The notes under the pieces: generated by a model | Databases searched by the model: none | What the model was told of the DNA's origin: nothing | The model's input: only the letters and a program-made list of their open reading frames with translations | Translations under genes and position numbers: made by a program | Shown here: positions 9,352 to 18,447 of the stretch, piece after piece | Layout of the letters: every line of letters begins with the position of its first letter | How positions within the stretch are numbered: position 1 is the first letter of the stretch | Assembly (NCBI GenBank): GCA_026874595.1 | Contig: JAPPUL010000079.1 | Span: forward strand, 301,001-365,000 | Direction: 5' to 3' | DNA: 64,000 bases | Source: Sipunculus nudus | Taxonomy: Eukaryota > Annelida > Sipuncula > Golfingiida > Sipunculidae

Positions 9352-10107
9352 TTAGCCTAATATCTTTTGTCTTATTAGTTTTGTGAAAAGCTGTATCTCC
9401 CCAAGACTTAGCCCAAGCTCTTTTGCTATCTCATTATGAGTTTTACCCTCTCCTATGCATTTGGCTATCATATTAGCTTTCTTTGCATTACTTCCATTAC
9501 TATAATCACCCGCATAAGAAACACTATCTTGTGCTTGGCGATTTTTATATTCTCTTGATTTACCAAGATTTTTAGGCTCTACTAATATTTGCTCAGAACC
9601 ATCTTTTAAACCATCTAAACCACCTTTTAAACCCGCTTCCCGTTCAAGGGGTTTATGATTAGTTAAATATGCCTTCTCTATATGTGATTTCATCCCCACT
9701 TTCTTCTCCTCCTCACCACCTCCTTCCCGCATATCTAGCCCATACAGCCCCTTTGCACGTTTTACATCCCTAAGAAGTCTCATCCCAAATTCTACATCTC
9801 CTTTAGGCTTTAGTGGCCGCTTTATTTGTTGATTGTATTTATCATCTAATATATTAGTTTTATTCTCAATGCCTTGACTTGCTAAAAGTTCTTGTCTCTT
9901 TACAATATCCTCAGCCTTCTTTATCCTATCTTCCAATATCCCTATGTTTCTATCTGCTCCTTTATTAAATTTTGATATTACCTCGTTTATCTCATCCCTT
10001 ACGTCATATTCTGCTCGCTCTCGCTTCATACTCGCATATCTTATATATAACGTTATCGTTATTGCAAAGTTTATTACTAGCATTACAAATAATATCCCGT
10101 CTATCAC
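9352..10107 (-). CDS. Membrane-anchored protein with C-terminal helix-turn-helix
   Basis: The 251-residue protein starts with one hydrophobic segment (about residues 3-23), then a charged, probably coiled-coil region to about residue 80, a low-complexity middle, and a C-terminal stretch (about 208-250) with the pattern AKCIGEGKTHNEIAKELGLS, which looks like a helix-turn-helix of the sigma-region-4/LuxR type. I do not recognise a named family with certainty. It comes 35 bp after the FapA-like gene at the end of the flagellar run, where spirochaetes often have an unnamed gene of this build. A DNA-binding or protein-binding role at the membrane is inference. Confidence 0.7.
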   Translation of the reverse strand: MIDGILFVMLVINFAITITLYIRYASMKRERAEYDVRDEINEVISKFNKGADRNIGILEDRIKKAEDIVKRQELLASQGIENKTNILDDKYNQQIKRPLKPKGDVEFGMRLLRDVKRAKGLYGLDMREGGGEEEKKVGMKSHIEKAYLTNHKPLEREAGLKGGLDGLKDGSEQILVEPKNLGKSREYKNRQAQDSVSYAGDYSNGSNAKKANMIAKCIGEGKTHNEIAKELGLSLGEIQLFTKLIRQKILG

Positions 10108-10142
10108 TTTAGCTCTCCATTAATTATATTACTAAAAACCAT

Positions 10143-12185
10143 CTAGCTCTCCTCTCCTGCAACTCCTGCAACTCCTTCAACTCCTTCATACTTTATCGGC
10201 TTTATTAAATCATTCTCATTTACAAAGGTTATATGTTTAAACTCGTTCCTTACTAACAATGTCGCATTCTTTATATTTACATATACTCCAGGATGTATTG
10301 TAATACGACCTGATATCTTACCGTGATTTGGGAACCCCGATAGGTAGTCTGTTAGCTCTTCTATGTCTTCTTTTATTTCTTCTAATTGAAGTTCAAGCTC
10401 ATGCCTTGCATTATCAAGCCGATTTAACATTATATCTCCACCCTCGTTTAAGGCATTTATTGCTTTGCGTTTTGTTAAAGTTTCTATGTTTAGTACTACC
10501 TTCTCAAGCTGCTTATTTGTATTATCTAACTCTTCTTCTAGATTTAGAAGCTTATCTTTAGATTTTGGATCAAGCCCTGCTTCAAGATTTGTCTGCGTAT
10601 ACGCAGGAGACCCAAGCGTTTTCGCATTTATCGTATAACCCGCACGTATTTGACCTCCCACTATCGCTCCCTTCTTACCACTACATATAACCCTCCCACA
10701 CCCATCTACATTACTATGTAATATCTCCTCTTTAACTATTACATCGTTTCCCGAATATACACGAGCATTCTCTATAAATTTTGCAAATACATTACTCCCC
10801 GCTTTTATAGAACCGCGATCCTTTCCTAGTATCCCTTGGGAGACTATTATCTCTCCGTCTGCCTCAAGATCTGATCCCCCAACACTTCCACTCACTTCTA
10901 TATTCCCTGCCGCCTTTACACTAAATCCATCCCTTACACTACCCTTTACTATTACCGTTCCTAGAAATACTATATTCCCTGTCGTCAAATCCACATCCTT
11001 TTCTACGTAATACACCTCTTCTACACATATAACCCCTCCTTTCAACACCGCCCGCCCCGATCTGTCTGACCTTACAGTTAACATGTCTCCCGAGTAACTT
11101 ACATTTTCACCTATCTCCATCTCTATATCTTCTCCATCGTTACACTCAACATCCTCGTTAAACACCGTCTTCCCCCTCTCCCCTCGCTCCGCTGGAACCT
11201 TCTCTGCAAGCACTTGTCCCGCTACTACGTTTTCTAACAAGTCAAGCTTTTTATAATCTACTTTCCCCGTACTACCATGCTCCTCAAAACTATACCCCTC
11301 TTGCTCTGTCTTGAATTTATATTCTATACGCGCATTACTACCATGTTTTACCGCCTTCCCCTCCGCAACAACCACCAACTGATTATAAAGCCCCTCTCGC
11401 AATATCTCCTCTATCCTATCATCTTTTATCCCGTATCTTACACCTTCTTCTTCTAAAAGCTTATATATCTCTTCCTTTTCAAGCTCACGGCCTGCAAGCA
11501 AGGGCGCTCGCACATTTATATAGGCTTTCTGTTTGTCTTGGGATATTGTTAATGTAGCTTTACTATCAAAATCCTTGTTCTCTTTCCACTCCCCTATCTT
11601 TACAGCTTTATCTCTTAAGCTCTTTAGAGATGCTCTTACCTCTTTTATATCATACTCTTTTATATTACGTTTTGAAAGCTCTTCTTGAATAACTCCTTCT
11701 GTCACTCCATCTGATCCTTTCTCCACATTCAAAAATATACCCGCACGCCTTACCGTTATACTAAATCCTAAACTCTTCTCAACTCCTTTACTCCTTACTA
11801 ATCCTTCATTTATCCCCTCTCCTGGAACAATATCATAATCAGCATACCCAGCCTCTCCTATTTGGGAATCAACATCTTTATCAATACCCATCCCCTGCCC
11901 AAGCCCTTCCCCCATATCTCCCTCTACAACTTCTTCTTTTGTGCTTACCCATACTTTAACTTTATAAGGCCTTTTTAGTATTCCAAATATCCCCTTACGT
12001 GGTTTATCTAAAACATCATAGTCAAGATTTATTATCTCTTCTCCAAAATAGCTTGATGCCTCCTCAAGTACATCTTCCATCCTCTCTCCTTTAAACTCTA
12101 CCGCCTCTTGCTCACTCTCTACCCCCCCATCAAGCCTCACATCCTCTACTGTAAGCTTACTCTTCAAATCATCTATAGATGCCAT
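10143..12185 (-). CDS. FapA-type (DUF342) flagellar-associated polymer-forming protein
   Basis: From the ATG at 12185 the protein has 680 residues. The first 80 resemble the Jag-N/FapA N-terminal fold (GIFGILKRPYKVKV near 62). The middle carries the repeating beta-rich DUF342 core with many Gly-Val-Ile strands (about residues 310-520: GTVIVKGSVRDG, AAGNIEVSGSVGG), then a coiled coil (about 545-610) and a short C-terminal beta part. FapA proteins are linked to flagellar assembly or FlhF-dependent placement in other bacteria; the exact role here is unknown. The frame can be extended to a TTG at 12215, but a GGGGG run 8 bases before the ATG favours the shorter form. The last residues are a 3-residue tandem repeat (EGVEGVAGVAGEES). 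Confidence 0.85.
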   Translation of the reverse strand: MASIDDLKSKLTVEDVRLDGGVESEQEAVEFKGERMEDVLEEASSYFGEEIINLDYDVLDKPRKGIFGILKRPYKVKVWVSTKEEVVEGDMGEGLGQGMGIDKDVDSQIGEAGYADYDIVPGEGINEGLVRSKGVEKSLGFSITVRRAGIFLNVEKGSDGVTEGVIQEELSKRNIKEYDIKEVRASLKSLRDKAVKIGEWKENKDFDSKATLTISQDKQKAYINVRAPLLAGRELEKEEIYKLLEEEGVRYGIKDDRIEEILREGLYNQLVVVAEGKAVKHGSNARIEYKFKTEQEGYSFEEHGSTGKVDYKKLDLLENVVAGQVLAEKVPAERGERGKTVFNEDVECNDGEDIEMEIGENVSYSGDMLTVRSDRSGRAVLKGGVICVEEVYYVEKDVDLTTGNIVFLGTVIVKGSVRDGFSVKAAGNIEVSGSVGGSDLEADGEIIVSQGILGKDRGSIKAGSNVFAKFIENARVYSGNDVIVKEEILHSNVDGCGRVICSGKKGAIVGGQIRAGYTINAKTLGSPAYTQTNLEAGLDPKSKDKLLNLEEELDNTNKQLEKVVLNIETLTKRKAINALNEGGDIMLNRLDNARHELELQLEEIKEDIEELTDYLSGFPNHGKISGRITIHPGVYVNIKNATLLVRNEFKHITFVNENDLIKPIKYEGVEGVAGVAGEES

Positions 12186-12227
12186 CCTTTTTACCCCCAC
12201 ATTATACCTTTCCAAACAAAATTTTTT

Positions 12228-13007
12228 TTAAGCCTGTAAACTCGCTCTTATATGATTTAACTTGCTTTTTAATCTTATTATCGCCTTAGTATGTAATTGT
12301 GATACCCGAGATTCTGTTACACTCAATATCTCACCTATCTCCTTCAACGTTAAATCTTCATAATAATATAATATTAATACCTTTTTCTCTTTGTCTGGTA
12401 AGTCCTCTATTATCTTTACTATTAAGTCCTTTATCTCTTCCTTTTCCACCATTACATCAGGATTTAAGGACTTTGGACTTTCTATCGTTTCCACTATTGA
12501 TAACTTGTCATTATCATCCCCTAAAGACCATGCGTCATTTATCGATATTAACGATGCTCCACATATCTTTACCAGTGTCTGATGAAAATCATCAAGTGGT
12601 ACTCCCAATTGCTCCGCTATCTCCTCATCAGTTACAGGCCTGCCTAATTTGTTCTCCAGATTCCCTACTATTAACTCTATCTCTTTTGCCTTTTGCCTTA
12701 TTGACCGCGGCACCCAATCTATTGACCTAAGCTCATCGTATATTGCCCCTCTTATCCGCGTTACTGCGTATGTCTTGAACTTTATATTACGGGATGGGTC
12801 AAACTTCTCTATCGCATCTAATAATCCAAATGTTCCATATCCTACCAAATCGCCAAATTCTATATTCTGAGGCATTCCCATTGCTATCTTGCCTGCTACA
12901 TACTTTACTAAAGGTGCATATTGGACTATAAATGCTTCCCTTATCCACCCCTCCTTTGTACTCTTATACTCCGCCCACAATACTTCCTCAGACTTATTTT
13001 GTATCAC
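12228..13007 (-). CDS. fliA: Flagellar sigma factor sigma-28 (FliA/WhiG)
   Basis: The 259-residue protein has region 2 ([20 protein letters not shown] near 50-70, then [20 protein letters not shown]), region 3 ([14 protein letters not shown] near 124) and region 4 ([24 protein letters not shown] near 220). This layout and length match the sigma-28 group that directs RNA polymerase to late flagellar and chemotaxis promoters. It is placed between an unknown membrane protein and the FapA-like gene, as in other spirochaetes. It lies 129 bp after its upstream neighbour. Confidence 0.95.
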   Translation of the reverse strand: MIQNKSEEVLWAEYKSTKEGWIREAFIVQYAPLVKYVAGKIAMGMPQNIEFGDLVGYGTFGLLDAIEKFDPSRNIKFKTYAVTRIRGAIYDELRSIDWVPRSIRQKAKEIELIVGNLENKLGRPVTDEEIAEQLGVPLDDFHQTLVKICGASLISINDAWSLGDDNDKLSIVETIESPKSLNPDVMVEKEEIKDLIVKIIEDLPDKEKKVLILYYYEDLTLKEIGEILSVTESRVSQLHTKAIIRLKSKLNHIRASLQA

Positions 13008-13105
13008 TGATTTATCCCCCTATTTTACCAGTCTAACAAATCTTATTGCCATATCTTCTATCCTCACTCTTGCCATTACCAATAACACTGAATAAGGTAC
13101 CTTCT

Positions 13106-13145
13106 CTTTTACTCATCCCCTTTTACTCATCCCCTTTTACTCATC
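13106..13145 (-). repeat. 14-bp tandem repeat spanning a stop codon
   Basis: Two full copies and a 12-base partial copy of a 14-bp unit, GATGAGTAAAAGGG on the minus strand. The copy nearest the gene contains the last Asp and Glu codons and the TAA stop of the upstream reading frame (13137-13955); the later copies repeat them in the spacer before the sigma-28 gene. Confidence 0.9.
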
Positions 13146-13955
13146 ATTCATTGCCGTCTTTACCGCTTTTGCCAATAACTCCGGATCATCCGGGATTAGC
13201 ATATCTTCCCGTTTTGTCCCAGAACTTATATCTAAACCTCTACCTTCTCTAATTTTGAAATCTTCTCCCTCATCACCCCCACCTACAAAACCATCTGCAT
13301 CTGATTCTACATCACTAGATAAAGACTCGCTTCCCTCATCAATTGTATAATCTATTGTCCCTCCCAAATCCTCTCCCTCCTCCAAAAGCATACTTCCTCC
13401 TCCCTCCCTTAAGCCTTCTACTAATTCAAATATCTCCGGTATTAGGTATTTTAACAAAAGATATACTAAAATCCCAAATACAAAGAAAAACACAAACACC
13501 ATCAAGAACCTTATAACTATTGTCAAGACCTCTATCCCACTTATAAGCCCTACCACAAACGATAATAAAGAAGCAATCCCCCCAAACCATAACCCTATCC
13601 GCATTAGATAAGGATTCTCCTCCTTCAACTTAGTATACCTCTCTTCAAAAGACAAATTCTCTTTATCTACTATATCACTTCCGCCCACTACAAAATCATC
13701 ATCTACACCAAAAGCATCTGAAGAATTATTTACTCCCTTATCTTTTTCTTCTTTTTCTTCTTTTTCTACATTAAGCCCTTTATCCATATGACTCCCTAGC
13801 TCTACACCGCTGCCCTCTTGCAACTTGCCCTCTTTTGTTTGCCCCTCTTTTGTTTGCCCCTCTTTTGTTTGCCCCTCTTGTGAGAACGATATTCTATCCT
13901 CTTGACCAGCGCTATCAAGCCCTTGAGACTCTCTTGTATCCTCTTGTTCAAACAT
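13137..13955 (-). CDS. Unrecognised membrane protein within the flagellar locus
   Basis: This 272-residue protein has an acidic, low-complexity N-terminal half, two hydrophobic segments (about residues 118-142 and 145-172), and a second acidic, Ser/Gly-rich C-terminal part ending in a compact charged stretch (IPDDPELLAKAVKTAMNDE). Residues about 27-45 contain the pentapeptide TKEGQ repeated three times, encoded by a 15-bp direct repeat at about 13831-13875. No enzyme motif is visible. It sits between flhG and the sigma-28 gene; Borrelia and Treponema have an unnamed gene at about this place, so a flagellar or regulatory role is likely by context only. Confidence 0.65.
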   Translation of the reverse strand: MFEQEDTRESQGLDSAGQEDRISFSQEGQTKEGQTKEGQTKEGKLQEGSGVELGSHMDKGLNVEKEEKEEKDKGVNNSSDAFGVDDDFVVGGSDIVDKENLSFEERYTKLKEENPYLMRIGLWFGGIASLLSFVVGLISGIEVLTIVIRFLMVFVFFFVFGILVYLLLKYLIPEIFELVEGLREGGGSMLLEEGEDLGGTIDYTIDEGSESLSSDVESDADGFVGGGDEGEDFKIREGRGLDISSGTKREDMLIPDDPELLAKAVKTAMNDE

Positions 13956-14028
13956 ATTATGCCTTCCTTATCTATAAACACATATAAAATTTAAACAATT
14001 TAGCTGCATTATCCTCTAAACTCCTGTA

Positions 14029-14895
14029 CTATTTATTTTTACTGCCTTTGAAAAAGTTATACAAAAACGACGTCATCCCTTTACTCTCTACTTTTTGTGC
14101 CTCATTCATAAGCTTCTTCGTTATTTCCCTTATGCATTTTGAGGCCTTGCTATTAGGCTCTATTACATAAAAAGGCCTTTGCTTTATAACCGCCTTAGGC
14201 ACTACTGCATCTTCGTATATATATCCTAAATTTTCTATATCAACATCCAGAAACTGACTTGCTATATCCGTTATCCTATTTGCAACCCGATTACCTTCTA
14301 CTGAACTATGTACTCGATTTATTATAAGCTTTATCTTTACCTTATCCTTTTGTGAGGCTATAGTCTTTATTATCCCATATGCATCTGTTATTGCCGTTGG
14401 CTCTGGAGTCGTTACTATTATTATTTCATCTGCCGCCAATACAAAACTTAATACGTTGTCTGACACGCCTGCTCCTGTATCCACGAATATTACATCTGCA
14501 AACCTTAATGAACCAAGCTCTTTTATAAACGCAAGCTTTTGATCTGAATCTAAATTCGCAAGCTGACTAAAGCCTGATGCCCCTGCTATTATGCTTATCC
14601 CATCCTCTGTCTTTATCAAAACTTCGTGTATCTTCTTTTGTCCGCGAAGTACATTATATAAGTTATATTTTGGTATCACGCCAAGCATTATATTTACATT
14701 TGCAAGACCTAAATCTGCATCCATTACCACAACCTCTTGCCCCATCTGTGCCATTCCTATTGCCACATTCGTTGATACATTTGTCTTGCCTACACCTCCC
14801 TTACCACTTGCAATAGCTATAAATCGTGGCGACTTTTGACCTATATCCTTTTTGCCTTCCTTCATTAGCTTTAATAATGCTTCTGCTTGATCCAT
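14029..14895 (-). CDS. flhG: FlhG/YlxH, MinD-like ATPase controlling flagellar number
   Basis: The 288-residue protein has the deviant Walker A SGKGGVGKT near residues 29-37, the VVMDADLGLANVN box near 57-69 and VIFVDTGAGVSD near 135. FlhG is a MinD/ParA-type ATPase that acts with the GTPase FlhF on flagellar position and number at the inner membrane. The last residues (SFLYNFFKGSKNK) could form the membrane-binding amphipathic helix of the family. It follows flhF by 39 bp, the usual pairing. Confidence 0.95.
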   Translation of the reverse strand: MDQAEALLKLMKEGKKDIGQKSPRFIAIASGKGGVGKTNVSTNVAIGMAQMGQEVVVMDADLGLANVNIMLGVIPKYNLYNVLRGQKKIHEVLIKTEDGISIIAGASGFSQLANLDSDQKLAFIKELGSLRFADVIFVDTGAGVSDNVLSFVLAADEIIIVTTPEPTAITDAYGIIKTIASQKDKVKIKLIINRVHSSVEGNRVANRITDIASQFLDVDIENLGYIYEDAVVPKAVIKQRPFYVIEPNSKASKCIREITKKLMNEAQKVESKGMTSFLYNFFKGSKNK

Positions 14896-14934
14896 TCTAT
14901 TTATTACCTATCAAAATAGCCTATATAAAATTTA

Positions 14935-16254
14935 TTATCCCTTCAATATCATCTCAAATATCTTGTTTTTAGATCCCTCTTCTATATCCTCTGGAACGCT
15001 TTGTCCGAAGGTCACATACGATAAACTCCTATTCTTTGGCTTTATTGCACTTATTACTTGTCCTAGAGTGTTTGTTTCATCTAATTTTGTAACTATTATA
15101 TTAGTGTAACTTAATATATCAAATTTATCTAGTATTTCTACTAAATCCATGTATTTTGTTGTTGCACTTATAACTAATGATACCTGCAGCCGATCCTCTA
15201 CTATATCCAAATACTTCTTTATGTCCTTTATCTCTTCAACATTCCTTTGGCTTCGACCTGTTGTGTCTATCAATATTACATCATATTTATCAAGCTTTAG
15301 TTCAAGCTCAAATTCCCTTACGTTATTTACCTTGGAAAATGCTATGTCCATTATGTCTGCGTATAACTTCAATTGCTGAATCGCTCCCACTCGATATGTG
15401 TCTATTGAGATAAGCTTTATCTTCTTCTTTTGGAATACTCCATAATATGCCGCAAGCTTTGCTAAGGTTGTCGTTTTGCCTACTCCTGTTGGACCCACAA
15501 GCACTATTACATTCGTTCTTCCTTCCTTTAATACTATCCCATCTGAGGTTGATACTATTTCTGACAGTTGCTCTCTTAACTTACTCTTTATCACGCTCAG
15601 CTTAGACTCATCTGATAATATACTTTTTACTGTAGACAACGAACATATATCATTTATAAAGTTATCATTAAAATCTTCATCCTTCATGAATAACTTTATT
15701 AGCTCTTCCTTACTTCCTCCACCCCCAGATAATTTATTAACTTCTTTCTTTACAGCTGATTCTTCCCTTTTAGATTTAACTTTTAAACCGCCATCTTTTA
15801 ACACTTCATTTTCTTCTAATTCTAAAACCCCATTACCTACGCCATTTTTACCTCCTTTTGATAAAATTAATCCTAGCAAACTCTTTATATGCTCAAGCTC
15901 TTCACTAAGCTTTTGTGTCTTCTCTCCTACTTTATTAACTTCACTCCTCTCCCCCTCAACTACACTCCTATCTCCTCCCATCTCACCCGCTTTTGTAATT
16001 CCACTACCCCTATTAAACCCATCTGACAAACTACTACTATCCTGTTCCCTATCTCTTGCTCTTCCTATGTTAAGTAGCTTTTTTTCATCCATTATCCCCA
16101 CTGTTATCTCTACCATGGGTTTACCCAAAAATCTTAAAAAACCTCCCTCTCGTACACGCTTTTGGGATACTATGTAGGCATGATGGCCTACATCCAGCAA
16201 CATCTTAAGCTTTGCTTCTTGAAAACTTCTTGCTCGGTATTTCCTATATTTCAT
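14935..16254 (-). CDS. flhF: FlhF, SRP-type GTPase for flagellar placement
   Basis: The 439-residue protein has the FlhF layout: a short basic start with RSFQEAKLKM, a variable middle (about 80-200), an N domain, and an SRP-like G domain with GPTGVGKTTTLAKLAAYY near 255, DTYRVGA near 290, DTTGRSQRN near 335 and TKLDE near 395. FlhF recruits early basal-body parts to the cell pole or subpolar site in other bacteria. The middle is low in conserved sequence, as in other FlhF proteins. It lies between flhA and flhG. Confidence 0.95.
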   Translation of the reverse strand: MKYRKYRARSFQEAKLKMLLDVGHHAYIVSQKRVREGGFLRFLGKPMVEITVGIMDEKKLLNIGRARDREQDSSSLSDGFNRGSGITKAGEMGGDRSVVEGERSEVNKVGEKTQKLSEELEHIKSLLGLILSKGGKNGVGNGVLELEENEVLKDGGLKVKSKREESAVKKEVNKLSGGGGSKEELIKLFMKDEDFNDNFINDICSLSTVKSILSDESKLSVIKSKLREQLSEIVSTSDGIVLKEGRTNVIVLVGPTGVGKTTTLAKLAAYYGVFQKKKIKLISIDTYRVGAIQQLKLYADIMDIAFSKVNNVREFELELKLDKYDVILIDTTGRSQRNVEEIKDIKKYLDIVEDRLQVSLVISATTKYMDLVEILDKFDILSYTNIIVTKLDETNTLGQVISAIKPKNRSLSYVTFGQSVPEDIEEGSKNKIFEMILKG

Positions 16255-16268
16255 CTTCCTTGCTCTCT

Positions 16269-16306
16269 TTTTTCCCTTTTTCTTTTTCCCTTTTTCTTTT
16301 TCCCTT
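16269..16306 (-). repeat. 14-bp period pyrimidine repeat between flhA and flhF
   Basis: On the plus strand a unit of CCC, five T, C, five T recurs with a 14-base period (CCC at 16274, 16288 and 16302). It fills half of the 77-bp spacer. Confidence 0.8.
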
Positions 16307-16331
16307 ACTTATTTTAGACTATTACAAATAC

Positions 16332-18443
16332 TTACTTCTGGCTTGCTATCTCCTCTAGTTTTAATATCCCTAGTTGTTCGAACTTTACATCTGCTATTAT
16401 CTCATTATATGACAATACCACTAAGTTTGGAAGGCTCCTTTCTGTTAGCTTCTTTAATAACATTCGAGTTGAGCTTGAACTTAATAATATCATTTGATAA
16501 CCCGCTTTTGTCGTATCTTCATAATAACTTATAAGTTGGGTTATTATTCGATTTATTATTCCTATATCAAGGGTTGATACAAAGCCATTCTCTGTCTCTT
16601 GTAGCGACTTTTCAAGCATGTCATCTAGTCCTGCATCTACTGTATAACCCCTTATCACATTGTCTTCGCTTATGTATTGATGCGATATCTGTTTCGACAG
16701 CTTCCCTCTTACGTATTCTGTTAGAGCGTCTAGATTTGTAACTTTCTCTCCATAGTCTGCTATAACTTCAAGTATGCTTACCATGTTTCTAACTGATACT
16801 TGTTCCTTTAATAAGTTTTGAAGCACCTTCTGTATAACCCCTATATTACTTGCTTTAAGCGCTTCTTCTACCACTGCTGGATAATCTTCTTTCACGCTGT
16901 CAAGAAGCTGTTTTACCTCTTGTCTTCCTAGTATGTCGCTTGAGTTTTGTTTTATTAGTTCTGTTAGATGCGTTGCTATTATTGAGGGTGGGTCAACTAC
17001 ACTATAATGTAAATTCTCTGCCTCCTCTCGGGTCTGCTCATCTATCCAATATGCTTTTGTCTTAAATGCTGGCTCTATTGTCTCATCGCCACTTATCCCT
17101 TCTTTCGTCTTGTATGACGGAATGGCTAAAAGTCGTTTAACCTCAAGGCTACCCTTTCCAACAGGTACTCCCTTTATCTTTATATTATAGTCGCTTGGTT
17201 TCAATTTCATGTTATCTCGTATTCGTATCGGCGGCACCACCAAACCTAAATCCAACGCACACGACTTCCTTATTAGCTTGACCCTCTCAAGTATGTCTCC
17301 TCCTTGTTCTATATCTACTAAGGGAACCAAGTTAAAACCTATCTCTACCTCTATTGGCTCTACATTAATTAAATTTACTACGCTCTCAGGTTGCCCTAAT
17401 CTCCCATCTTCACCATCTGCTGCACCCGGACCACCCCTTTCTTCTCGCTCCTCGGCATCCATATTTCTATATATAAATATTCCAAGTAATAGTAACAATA
17501 GTCCTATCACTATTAAAGGAGCCTTCGGAAAACCCGGTAAGACTGCAAGCAATAATACAAAACCTCCTGTTACCATTAGCGCCTTAGGCTTTAATGTAAG
17601 TTGTCTTCCTATATCATCTCCTAAACTCCTCTCTGATACCGACCGCGTAACTATTATCCCTGTCGCTGTTGATATCAATAATGACGGTATTTGGGCTGAT
17701 AGACCATCTCCTACCGTCAGTATGAAAAATACATCAAATGACTCTGATAAGCTCATCCCTTGCAACGTTGTCCCTACTATTAACCCTCCCACTATGTTTA
17801 TTATCGTTATCAGAAGACCAACTCGTACGTCCCCTTGCACAAACTTACTTGCCCCGTCCATTGCCCCATAAAAATCTACCTCCTCTCGTACCTCCTTTCG
17901 ACGACGTAATGCCTCACCCTCCGTTATTAGTCCCGCATTCAAATCCGCGTCTATACTCATCTGTTTGCCCGGTAGTGCATCTAACGTAAACCGTGCTGCT
18001 ACCTCAGATACTCGCGTTGCTCCTTTTATTATCACTATGAACTGCACCGCAATAAGTATTAAGAATATTATCATCCCCACTATATAATTATTCTGTACTA
18101 CGAAATCTCCAAATGCTTTTATTATCTCTCCTTCAAAACCCCTCCCTTCAAGCAATATTAACCGTGTTGAGGATACGTTTATTGCAAGCCGGAATACTGT
18201 TGTTATTAAAAGTAAACTCGGAAATACGCTAAGTTCTGCTCCCCTCTTCAAATACATTACTATTAATAGCAAGGTAAGACTCAAGGATAAGTTTAGTGCT
18301 ATTGCAAAATCTAATACAAACGCTGGTATCGGGATTATTAACATCCCTATTATTATTACAACGCCAGCTGCTATGGCTATATCACTCTCTCGCATCCATT
18401 TGAAACTACCACCTCTTTTGTCTACTTTGCCTTTTTGTGCCAC
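16332..18443 (-). CDS. flhA: FlhA, flagellar export gate protein
   Basis: The 703-residue protein has eight predicted membrane segments in the first 330 residues, the conserved cytoplasmic FHIPEP-type loop (ARFTLDALPGKQMSIDADL near 150) and a large C-terminal cytoplasmic domain from about 360. FlhA forms the nonameric ring of the export gate; the C-terminal part docks substrate-chaperone complexes. Length is normal. The start is 4 bp after the flhB stop, which suggests translational coupling. Confidence 0.97.
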   Translation of the reverse strand: MAQKGKVDKRGGSFKWMRESDIAIAAGVVIIIGMLIIPIPAFVLDFAIALNLSLSLTLLLIVMYLKRGAELSVFPSLLLITTVFRLAINVSSTRLILLEGRGFEGEIIKAFGDFVVQNNYIVGMIIFLILIAVQFIVIIKGATRVSEVAARFTLDALPGKQMSIDADLNAGLITEGEALRRRKEVREEVDFYGAMDGASKFVQGDVRVGLLITIINIVGGLIVGTTLQGMSLSESFDVFFILTVGDGLSAQIPSLLISTATGIIVTRSVSERSLGDDIGRQLTLKPKALMVTGGFVLLLAVLPGFPKAPLIVIGLLLLLLGIFIYRNMDAEEREERGGPGAADGEDGRLGQPESVVNLINVEPIEVEIGFNLVPLVDIEQGGDILERVKLIRKSCALDLGLVVPPIRIRDNMKLKPSDYNIKIKGVPVGKGSLEVKRLLAIPSYKTKEGISGDETIEPAFKTKAYWIDEQTREEAENLHYSVVDPPSIIATHLTELIKQNSSDILGRQEVKQLLDSVKEDYPAVVEEALKASNIGVIQKVLQNLLKEQVSVRNMVSILEVIADYGEKVTNLDALTEYVRGKLSKQISHQYISEDNVIRGYTVDAGLDDMLEKSLQETENGFVSTLDIGIINRIITQLISYYEDTTKAGYQMILLSSSSTRMLLKKLTERSLPNLVVLSYNEIIADVKFEQLGILKLEEIASQK

Positions 18444-18447
18444 TAGC

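Noticed and set aside
15476-16177. 233-codon open frame opposite flhF
   Set aside because: It is the same mirror effect, over the low-complexity middle of FlhF. No start signal or family sequence was seen.
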